A DNA stretch of 64,000 bases from Vacuolonema iberomarrocanum LEGE 07170. Lineage in GTDB: Bacteria; Cyanobacteriota; Cyanobacteriia; Elainellales; Elainellaceae. This document shows positions 46,815 through 53,478 of this stretch, in pieces. Each line of letters begins with the position of its first letter. Position 1 is the stretch's first letter. The DNA lies in the NCBI GenBank assembly GCA_015207365.1, contig JADEXA010000001.1, forward strand, positions 62,001 through 126,000, given 5' to 3'. Both the position numbers and the translations under genes were made by a program. The notes beneath the pieces were generated by a model. It was not told the DNA's origin. It searched no databases and was given only the letters and a program-made list of their open reading frames with translations.

Positions 46815-46931
46815 GCAGCAACAGGTTTTGGACAAGCTTTAAAGCCTTTAGGGATGTTCACAAGCTGCTTTCGTTTTCCATGGATGGCTTACGAATTCTA
46901 AATTTTGCCGTTTTTTAGAGAACAAGCTCTC

Positions 46932-47174
46932 ATGTCTTTATTGAAAGCCTTTACAACACGAAACGTCGGAACACTCGATCGCATTATCCGCAGCTTTCCC
47001 ACACTCATCGTTATCGGTTTGCATATCACCGGAATCATTTCAGGCTGGCTCAGCATCGTGCTAGGAATTTTTGCGCTGATGCTCCTTGCAACCAGCTTGA
47101 CGGGTTCCTGCTCCATCTACTATTTCCTGAGCGTTTTAAGTTGCTCACAGAAAAAGCCAAAACACTTGAGATGA
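46932..47174 (+). CDS. DUF2892 (YgaP-type) membrane protein
   Basis: The 80-residue product starts SLLKAFTTRNVGTLDRIIRS and has two membrane segments (TLIVIGLHITGIISGWLS and IVLGIFALMLLATSLTG) followed by Cys-containing SCSIYYFLSVLSC, the DUF2892 pattern. The family often occurs with rhodanese proteins; none is seen here. It lies about 120 bp after the dehalogenase-like gene. Confidence 0.82.
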   Translation: MSLLKAFTTRNVGTLDRIIRSFPTLIVIGLHITGIISGWLSIVLGIFALMLLATSLTGSCSIYYFLSVLSCSQKKPKHLR

Positions 47175-47279
47175 GCACGAAGCATAAGGACAAAGCTTGT
47201 GGGGTATCGTCTCAGGCATCATTAGCGGCTGCGACAGAAGACTTTAATTTGCAGCAGGTAGCTTACCTCGCCAAGCGAA

Positions 47280-47430
47280 TTAACCCTTCAACTTTGCAAC
47301 CATTTCGGCGCGGGCAGACACCTCCAGTTTCTGAAACATTCGCTTAAGGACTTGTTTCACCGCATCGCGACTGATATGGAGCTTCAAAGCGATTTCTTGG
47401 TTGCTAAAGCAGTAACCGGATGGCTCCCAC
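47280..47430 (-). pseudogene. LuxR-type helix-turn-helix remnant
   Basis: On the minus strand the end of a LuxR/NarL-type HTH can be read: GYCFSNQEIALKLHISRDAV, then KQVLKRMFQKLEVSARAEMV and AKLKG with a stop at 47280. The N-terminal receiver part is missing; the sequence upstream turns into hairpin-rich repeat DNA (47487-47539). Fragment of a response regulator gene. Confidence 0.7.
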
Positions 47431-47486
47431 CGATGCGAAGCGGCCTAACGCCGCCGATGCAAAGCACCTTGCGAAAGGGGTTCTGG

Positions 47487-47540
47487 GGAACCAGGCTGGT
47501 TCCTCCAGTCAGGGGGTTTGGGGGGCGACGCGCCCCCAAG
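47487..47540. repeat. G+C-rich hairpins in intergenic repeat
   Basis: GGAACCAG-G-CTGGTTCC (47487-47503) is a perfect hairpin. TTGGGGGGCG (47518-47527) pairs with CGCCCCCAA (47531-47539) with one bulged G. Together they look like one intergenic repeat unit next to the LuxR remnant. Confidence 0.6.
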
Positions 47541-47597
47541 CCAGACCTAGAACACTAACTCGCAACCCCCAAACAGTTATCACAGATCGACGACATA

Positions 47598-48326
47598 TCA
47601 GCATTGCATCGCTCGACCCATGTACTCAGACAACGCTGCATCGATCGCTCCACGGCTCGCGACTTCCGTCCCTTCTTGCTGATACATCGTCTGTAACGAC
47701 TGGGCAATGCCTGCATCACCACCCGTGAACGCCTCAATGAGCGATCGCCAACGCTGAGCTACAGCTTGCACCGCTTCGCTGGCTGGATCCGCACCCGCTT
47801 CCATCAACGTGTGGGCTTGGCCAATGACCTCCTGCCATTCCGATTCAGCTTGGCGAATCCGTTCCTCACCTAGTTGTTCGTACCGCTCTTGCAGGTGAGC
47901 TTGTTGTTCTTGGGTGTAGTATTTATCAATCATCATCGTGACCTCTATAACTTGAATGAACTCTTCGATAGAGACGGTTTCTGTTGTTTGTAATCGAGAA
48001 GCGATCGCCTCTAACTTGTTGCAAAGCTGTTGTTGCAGAGCGATTTGTTCTTTGAGTTGAGACAACTGCAACTGCAAAACATGATGGGGAGAAAACTCAT
48101 TTGACTTGAGCAAACACTCTCGAATCCGTTCCAATGGAAAGCCCAATTGCCGTAGCGAAATAATCTGCTGCAAGCGGATGATTTCCGCCTCACCATACAG
48201 GCGATAACCCGCATCCGTACGCTGAGACGGTGAGAGTAAACCGATCTCGTCGTAGTAGTGCAACGTCCGAGTAGAGACACCCGTTTGCTTCGCGAGATCG
48301 CCAACCTTTAGTGCGATCGATGGCAT
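47598..48326 (-). CDS. MerR-family regulator with TipAS ligand-binding domain
   Basis: The 242-residue protein has an N-terminal MerR helix-turn-helix (VGDLAKQTGVSTRTLHYYDE, IGLLSPSQRTDAGYRLY), a dimerising helix and a C-terminal TipAS domain (about 120-240: YYTQEQQAHLQERYEQLGEE, QRWRSLIEAFTGGD). TipAL-type proteins bind multidrug or thiopeptide ligands and activate their own promoter by twisting DNA. ATG 48326 has GGAGGGAG upstream. A fitting palindromic promoter lies about 70 bp upstream. Confidence 0.92.
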   Translation of the reverse strand: MPSIALKVGDLAKQTGVSTRTLHYYDEIGLLSPSQRTDAGYRLYGEAEIIRLQQIISLRQLGFPLERIRECLLKSNEFSPHHVLQLQLSQLKEQIALQQQLCNKLEAIASRLQTTETVSIEEFIQVIEVTMMIDKYYTQEQQAHLQERYEQLGEERIRQAESEWQEVIGQAHTLMEAGADPASEAVQAVAQRWRSLIEAFTGGDAGIAQSLQTMYQQEGTEVASRGAIDAALSEYMGRAMQC

Positions 48327-48389
48327 ATAATCTCCCTCCTTTGTGTTTGGCTAGGTGTGGAACCGACCTTGATCGACGAATGAGCCCAT

Positions 48390-48420
48390 GGTAAAAGCCT
48401 CACGCTACGTGAGAGTCAAG
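48390..48420 (-). promoter_or_regulatory. MerR-type promoter with long spacer
   Basis: Reading the minus strand: TTGACT (-35, from 48420), then the perfect palindrome CTCACG-TAG-CGTGAG (48414-48400), then TTTACC/TTACCA as -10 at about 48390-48396. The spacer of 18-19 bp holding the palindrome is the layout of MerR-activated promoters. It should drive the TipAS-type gene at 47598-48326. Confidence 0.75.
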
Positions 48421-48478
48421 GGGGACGTTCAAAAAACTTTGGATTTAAAATTTTGGATTTAAAGGAAAGGGAATTACG

Positions 48479-49081
48479 TTGAAATTTGCAATCTTGTCAG
48501 ATATCCATGGCAACCTCTGGGCACTGACAGCCGTTCTCAATGATGCGAAACGCCGAGGTATTACCCAATTCATCAACCTTGGAGATGTATTGTATGGGCC
48601 GTATACGCTACTGAAGGCGATCGCTGCCATCACAATCCAAGGCAATGAAGATCGCGAAGTGTACGAGTTTGAACAACACCCCGACGAAACCCATCCAACC
48701 CTGCCTTATATGCTCAAGGAACTTGGAGACGAACCTGTTCAATGGCTCAAGTCATTGCCCAAAACAGCCGTTATCGCCGAAGAGATTTTTGCCTGCCATA
48801 GCACCCCCAAAAGTGATCGCGTTTATCTGTTGGAAGATATCGCCAGTGGCCATCCTATTGTGAGAGATGAAGCTGCAATACTCGGCTATTTAGACGACAT
48901 CAAACAGCCAGTGATTGTGTGTGGCCACAGCCACATTCCTCGTGTCGTTCAATTGTCGTCAGGACAACTCATCATCAACTCTGGCAGTGTAGGTGTACCC
49001 GCTTACGATGACGATATTCCGAACTATCACATCATGCACAATTGCTCTCCCCTGGCGGCTCAGTTTGGTTGTGCAGCTTGA
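48479..49081 (+). CDS. metallophosphoesterase (YfcE/MPE family)
   Basis: The 200 residues show the calcineurin-like metal-binding motifs: LSDIHGNLWALTAVL (D-x-H), NLGDVLYGP (GD), QGNED (GN-D/E), FACHSTPKSD and VCGHSHIPRV (GHxH), then NSGSVGVPAYDD. It should be a di-metal phosphodiesterase or phosphatase; the substrate is unknown. The start TTG 48479 has AAGGAAAGG upstream. The C-terminus is shorter than many relatives, and the last 22 bp overlap the convergent beta-lactamase-like gene. Confidence 0.87.
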   Translation: MKFAILSDIHGNLWALTAVLNDAKRRGITQFINLGDVLYGPYTLLKAIAAITIQGNEDREVYEFEQHPDETHPTLPYMLKELGDEPVQWLKSLPKTAVIAEEIFACHSTPKSDRVYLLEDIASGHPIVRDEAAILGYLDDIKQPVIVCGHSHIPRVVQLSSGQLIINSGSVGVPAYDDDIPNYHIMHNCSPLAAQFGCAA

Positions 49082-50589
49082 GTTGGCACCGGGGTAACAG
49101 GAGCTGTTGCGGGGGGAGTCTCACTTGGAGCCTGGTTAGCGACGGGGCGGTTGAAGAAGGCTTCGGTTTGTCGCGAAATCTGTCGCACTAGATCCTGGGC
49201 ACGGGGATCATCCAGCGGACGTTGCACCAGCGCGGTGATGACGTAGCGTCTGCCATTCGGCAAGTCCACAAGGCCCGTATCGCCGACCATCATGTCGATG
49301 GTGCCCGTCTTGTGAGCAATGACAGCATCGGGAGATCCCAACCCGGCTGGCAACATGCTGTTGGTTATGGTTCCCTGCATGATCTCCATGAGGCGATCGC
49401 GCGATCGCAGCGACAGCACTTCTCCCTGCGCGACCCCCATCAGCAGCAACGACAGATCGCGAGCGCTCGTCGTATTCGTTCCTTCTAGGTCTGCCAACGG
49501 ATTGCGCAAGAGCGTTTGGCTCATTCCCCAGTTTTGGACACGCTGATTAAACGGCTCTGCACCGCCAACTTGGCGCAGAATCATGTTAGTTGCCGTGTTG
49601 TCGCTGATGGTAATCATCTTGGTTGCCGTTTCCAGCGTGGAAAAGGTCGTCCCCATTTCCAGGTACTGAAATTCACCTGATCCCTCGGCCAAATCGTTTT
49701 CCTGAAGGGTTAGGGTATCGTTCAGTTGTACTCGCCCTGCATCAACATCCTGCAAAAACGCTACCAGGACAGGCACTTTGATGGTGCTGGCCGCAGAGAG
49801 CGCCGTTGAACCGTTGATGTCAACGTAATCGCCAGAATCCAGATCCACAATAAACACCCCAACCGTCATCTCTGGAATGGTGTCAATCAGGCTTTGTAGA
49901 TCAGTCGTCAGCGCTGAAATGGGTTGCCCCAATCGCGCCGATAGGGGAGCCGCCTCGCCAGCGGGAGGGGATCCATCGGCACGAAACAGCGGCTCCGTAG
50001 GGGCGGTGTTGGCAACAGCGGCTTCCGTGATGGCTGGGTTTTCTGACTCAGAGGCCAGGGGCGATCGCACGGGCGTCCAAATCGATAAGATCGTCCCGGT
50101 AATCGCTCCAACGCCAACGCCAAAAATCAGTAAGCGTGTGATGTAGACCAGCGGAGGCGGGGGTGGCTGCGCCCGACGACGGCGCCGACGAGGTCGAGTG
50201 GAGGTGGAAGTTGCCCGTTCTTGTGCCGGACGCACCTGCAATGGAATCACTTGGGAGCTAGAGGGCTTCTGTGGAACGGGGCGTAAGGCTGAGCCATTGT
50301 TGCCATTGCGAGGATGAATAGGAGCCAGGGATGCGCCTTTCCGCTCGGATGGTTGCCGCCCGGAACGTCCTGAGGAGGAGGGTTCATCCAGCAATCGCCT
50401 GAGGTTGAATTGGGAGTCGGGGCGGGGTGATCGCAGCGATCGCCGCCGAGTCAGCCCCGTTGACGGTTCAGACGCGCGAGCGGTGCCGGGCCGTCTTTCT
50501 GCACTGGCTCCAAAGGGAGAGGTGGCCGACGAGGTAGGCGGACGGCGGATGCGACGACGAGAGGATTTTGGACGACGTCTGGATTCCAT
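49060..50589 (-). CDS. class A beta-lactamase-like serine hydrolase with long basic N-terminus
   Basis: The 509-residue protein has about 140 N-terminal residues rich in Arg, Ser and Pro, a membrane anchor (ITRLLIFGVGVGAITGTILS, about 145-170), an Ala/Pro linker and a serine-hydrolase domain (about 225-480). Motifs: ALSAASTIKVPVLVAF (SxxK), TISDNTATN (SDN) and IAHKTGTIDMM (KTG). The Glu of class A beta-lactamases (ExxLN before the TTxP turn) is replaced by NPLADLEGTNTTS, so deacylation may be slow; a penicillin-binding or peptidoglycan role is as likely as resistance. ATG 50589 is the likely start. Confidence 0.85.
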   Translation of the reverse strand: MESRRRPKSSRRRIRRPPTSSATSPFGASAERRPGTARASEPSTGLTRRRSLRSPRPDSQFNLRRLLDEPSSSGRSGRQPSERKGASLAPIHPRNGNNGSALRPVPQKPSSSQVIPLQVRPAQERATSTSTRPRRRRRRAQPPPPPLVYITRLLIFGVGVGAITGTILSIWTPVRSPLASESENPAITEAAVANTAPTEPLFRADGSPPAGEAAPLSARLGQPISALTTDLQSLIDTIPEMTVGVFIVDLDSGDYVDINGSTALSAASTIKVPVLVAFLQDVDAGRVQLNDTLTLQENDLAEGSGEFQYLEMGTTFSTLETATKMITISDNTATNMILRQVGGAEPFNQRVQNWGMSQTLLRNPLADLEGTNTTSARDLSLLLMGVAQGEVLSLRSRDRLMEIMQGTITNSMLPAGLGSPDAVIAHKTGTIDMMVGDTGLVDLPNGRRYVITALVQRPLDDPRAQDLVRQISRQTEAFFNRPVANQAPSETPPATAPVTPVPTQAAQPN

Positions 50590-51562
50590 ATCGAAGGGCA
50601 CCTCTGGAAAAACTGAACCAGTTGACTTGAAAGATATAACGAAGGTAGAGACCCACTGCAAGGGCTAGATGACGCTAATCTGGCTCCTGCTTTACCAAAC
50701 AATAGGGCAGAGTGGAGCAAATTTAATGCCGCACCCATTTCTTCCGCCTCATATATGCAGGGGAGCTTGGCATTTCTGGCGGAGGCAGCTCGCCATCCTA
50801 TATGTGCTGCGGAGCCAAGATGCTTGCTGGCAATCTTAAAGGGATTTTGCGATAAAACGGCAGCAATGTTTACCAAATCGGCAATATCTCAACTCTATTC
50901 CAACACATCTTGCCTAAGCTCGGCATACGCTTCAGCTAACTCTAGACATGGGCAGATGTATGCACCAGGTGTTCACCGTAATCTGAATTGAATCCATCGA
51001 TATAAATATCCAATCAGACCAGCGATCGGCTCTCGCACCAAAGCCGAGCGGCGGAACAAATGCCAGCGCAGAATGCCCGCAACGCAGAACGCCTGCAATG
51101 CAAAACGCCTACTAACGTAGAACACCTAGCAACATAGAGCACCAGCGCAACGCTCTTAGGGTACTGGAGTTTTTGGAGATTGTGCTAATTTTTTCGCCTA
51201 TATTTTGAACTGTGCAGTGGAGCGATCGCCCCGTTTCCAGTGCTCGCATCCCCTTCTGCTTCGTCAGATAGACCTTTGAGGCAAGATGGCCTATTCCTTA
51301 ATCGCGGTGCTAGTATTGAGAAGCACAAATTTGTGCAAATTTTTGTTGCAAACTCTTGAATTGGGTCACTCCTATTCGAATTAAAGACCAGGCGATCAAA
51401 TTGATCGAGGCCATCTGTTTTGGCTCGTTTGTACAAATTTATGCTGAACGAACGGGTCGTCATCCATTAGCCTGATTGTCAATTGATCTCGGTTGAGCTT
51501 CGTTACCCTTTACCTTGCATGGGGTTGAGGCGATCGCAAACGTTAGACCAGGAGCTTCGCGC
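50590..51562. other. 973-bp intergenic region between divergent genes
   Basis: It lies between the beta-lactamase-like gene and the bilin lyase gene. No coding region is supported. The main structure is the degenerate tandem repeat at 51068-51151. Confidence 0.4.
51068..51151 (+). repeat. degenerate 16-18 bp tandem repeat, five units
   Basis: Units GCAGAATGCCCGCAAC, GCAGAACGCCTGCAAT, GCAAAACGCCTACTAAC, GTAGAACACCTAGCAAC and ATAGAGCACCAGCGCAAC follow one another at 51068, 51084, 51100, 51117 and 51134. Unit length drifts from 16 to 18 bp. Confidence 0.85.
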
Positions 51563-52102
51563 ATGATTTCTACCGGCCAATCTGTTGACCTTTCCCTTGC
51601 TGAAATTGTGGCCGAGTATTTTCGGCAGTCGGCAGGAGAATGGGAGTCCAAACGGCGCTATTACACCCTCAAAAGTGGCGATATTCAAGAAGTTGTGAGT
51701 CAACTAACAGTACGGGCACTAGAGCAGGGCTGCCCAGAGTTGAAAGATCTCGCACGCAAGCATGGGCTGACTGACAAAAACGCCATGCTCTGTGGAGCCT
51801 ACACCACCTGGGAGAGCAATTACGTTGGCCCTAGCCCTAAAACAATGAAAGGCTCAACGGTGTTCGGTGTTATTGGCGACCTGTTGTACCGCGATCGCGG
51901 TTTTTCGACCAGCAAGCCTGTCACCGCTAAGTTCCAGATGCGTGGCCCAACCACCATGTGCCTTCGCACCGAATATGGTGGCAACTCCTTTGAAGAAGAA
52001 ATCAAACTCGTCGGCACCCAGTACCGCACGCGCCAGACCATCATTACCCGTGCTGGGGAAGAGCAGATGATTGGGCAATACCTGGAAACGCGTAAACAGT
52101 AA
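51563..52102 (+). CDS. CpcS/CpeS-family phycobiliprotein bilin lyase
   Basis: The 179-residue protein fits CpcS/CpeS/CpcU lyases: EYFRQSAGEWESKRRYYTLK, SNYVGPSPKTMKGSTVFGVI, YRDRGFSTSKPVTAKFQM and RQTIITRAGEEQMIGQYLE. These ten-strand lipocalin-like proteins attach phycocyanobilin (or phycoerythrobilin) to Cys82/84 of phycobiliprotein subunits. The RRYYTLKSGDIQEVVS start points to the CpcU/CpeS side of the family rather than CpcS-III, but the subtype is not certain. ATG 51563 has AGGAG upstream. Confidence 0.9.
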   Translation: MISTGQSVDLSLAEIVAEYFRQSAGEWESKRRYYTLKSGDIQEVVSQLTVRALEQGCPELKDLARKHGLTDKNAMLCGAYTTWESNYVGPSPKTMKGSTVFGVIGDLLYRDRGFSTSKPVTAKFQMRGPTTMCLRTEYGGNSFEEEIKLVGTQYRTRQTIITRAGEEQMIGQYLETRKQ

Positions 52103-52148
52103 ATGGCGAATGCCCGTTCCAACGGTTCAAGCTTGAATTGCAGCCCCT

Positions 52149-52243
52149 GATCTCCCAGTGAGTGTGTTTTAGGATACGTTTTTGAGGAGGGGCGCAGTAC
52201 GCCCCTCCTCAAAAACGTATCCTTCGATCCGCAATACCTCAGT
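52149..52243 (+). repeat. hairpin element G
   Basis: A perfect 24-bp stem (52171-52194 with 52200-52223, loop CAGTA) is framed by outer inverted sequences GATCTCCCAGTGAG and CTCAGTGGGAGGTC. No second copy is in this window. It follows the bilin lyase gene. Confidence 0.85.
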
Positions 52244-52314
52244 GGGAGGTCGGGATCGTTTTATGATAGCCAGAATGGCCTGACCTAGTGATTGAGCGAG
52301 TCAGGATGGTTTTA

Positions 52315-52414
52315 TACCAATTCGCTAAGAATACACTCCAGATAATTTTTGAAAGCCGCGCACTGCGCGGCTTTCAAAAATTATCTGGTTTTGGTTTTCG
52401 TTGAATTGATATTA
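52315..52414 (+). repeat. hairpin element family B, copy 2
   Basis: ATACCAATTCGCTAAGAATA on the left and GGTTTTGGTTTTCGTTGAAT on the right enclose a perfect 24-bp stem (52338-52361 with 52365-52388, three-base loop). Its stem differs from copy 1 (GCCGCGC instead of GTCGCG) with matching changes in both arms. It ends 12 bases before the hpxZ start, over the likely promoter. Confidence 0.9.
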
Positions 52415-52426
52415 GGGGGAGCCTGC

Positions 52427-52813
52427 ATGGAGATCAATCGACCCGACGTATTGGCGGAAGTGACGTCGGCCTTTAACCGCTACGAGGCAGCGCTGGTCAA
52501 TAATGATGTAGCGACCCTCGATGCCTTATTTTGGGATAGCCCACATACGGTTCGCTATGGAGCAACGGAGAATCTATATGGGTACCAAGCGATCGCCGAA
52601 TTCCGTGCTGGGCGATCGCCCAAAAACCTGGCCCGCACCTTGCAAAATACCGTCATCACCACCTACGGGCAGGATTTTGCCACGGCCAATACCGAGTTTC
52701 AGCGCCCTGGAAAGCAGGGGCGACAAACCCAAACTTGGATGCGAACTCCCTTGGGTTGGCGAGTCGTCAGTGCTCATGTATCGTTCCTCCCAGATGCGAT
52801 CGCCAAAGGATAG
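52427..52813 (+). CDS. hpxZ: HpxZ-like protein (AtzH/DUF3225)
   Basis: The 128-residue NTF2-fold protein reads [60 protein letters not shown] and [13 protein letters not shown], which closely fits HpxZ. HpxZ is encoded with the oxamate/oxalurate amidohydrolase genes of purine catabolism in enterobacteria; its biochemical role is poorly known. None of the other hpx genes is nearby. ATG 52427 is preceded by GGGGGAG. In-frame sequence before it is hairpin element B2. Confidence 0.88.
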   Translation: MEINRPDVLAEVTSAFNRYEAALVNNDVATLDALFWDSPHTVRYGATENLYGYQAIAEFRAGRSPKNLARTLQNTVITTYGQDFATANTEFQRPGKQGRQTQTWMRTPLGWRVVSAHVSFLPDAIAKG

Positions 52814-52816
52814 AGC

Positions 52817-53347
52817 ATGACCCCATCCATTATTCTTTACATCGCCACAAGCCTAGATGGGTACATTGCCACCGCAGATGGCAATGTCGAATGGCTCTCG
52901 CAATTCGAGTCAAACGAAGAAGACTATGGCTATGCCACCTTTTTTGAGTCCATCGATGGATTGGTGATGGGTCGTACAACCTATGATCAGGTGCTGGGGT
53001 TTGGCGATTGGGTGTATGGTGAAAAGCCCTGCTGGGTGTGTACTGGGCGATCGCTCCAGCCGCCCCGAGCCAATATCTTCCCTACGAACCAATCCCCAAC
53101 GCAGCTTGTGCAGATGGCTGAGGCGCAAGGCATTCAGCGGCTCTGGCTCGTCGGTGGCGCAAAGTTGGCGGCGTCCTTTCGGGAGGCGGGGCTGATTTCT
53201 GAGTTCATGCTGTCCTGGATGCCTATTTTTTTAGGCAAGGGCATTCCGTTATTCCCGTCCAGTGAACGCACGGACACCCTCCAGTTAGTCAAGTCCCAAG
53301 TTTTTGCTAGCGGAGTCATTCAGACGCATTATGTGCAGCAAGTCTAA
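52817..53347 (+). CDS. dihydrofolate reductase-like protein (RibD C-terminal fold)
   Basis: The 176 residues show the RibD_C/DHFR-like pattern of YwjB/YyaP proteins: ILYIATSLDGYIATADGNVE, SIDGLVMGRTTYDQVLGF, RLWLVGGAKLAASFREAGLI and SWMPIFLGKGIPLFP. They bind NADPH; the substrate is not known. ATG 52817 lies three bases after the hpxZ stop, so the two are co-translated. Its TAA stop is the start of hairpin element D1. Confidence 0.9.
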   Translation: MTPSIILYIATSLDGYIATADGNVEWLSQFESNEEDYGYATFFESIDGLVMGRTTYDQVLGFGDWVYGEKPCWVCTGRSLQPPRANIFPTNQSPTQLVQMAEAQGIQRLWLVGGAKLAASFREAGLISEFMLSWMPIFLGKGIPLFPSSERTDTLQLVKSQVFASGVIQTHYVQQV

Positions 53348-53455
53348 ATCCAGGATAAAAACCAGAGAACCCTTGATTTTGGGTAGCGCGGACAATGCCC
53401 GCGCTACCCAAAATCAAGGGTTTTAACAAGATTTTAATTTTTTGTTCTGGACATA
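53345..53455 (+). repeat. hairpin element family D, copy 1
   Basis: Ends TAAATCCAGGATAAAA and TTTTTTGTTCTGGACATA are inverted relative to each other. They enclose a perfect 24-bp stem (53368-53391 with 53399-53422, seven-base loop) starting AACCCTTGATTTTG. The first TAA is the stop codon of the DHFR-like gene. Confidence 0.88.
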
Positions 53456-53478
53456 GGCTCCAATGCCTCCACTGATCA

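Noticed and set aside
47420..47728. 102-codon plus-strand open frame
   Set aside because: It crosses hairpin repeats and is antisense to the MerR/TipAS gene end.
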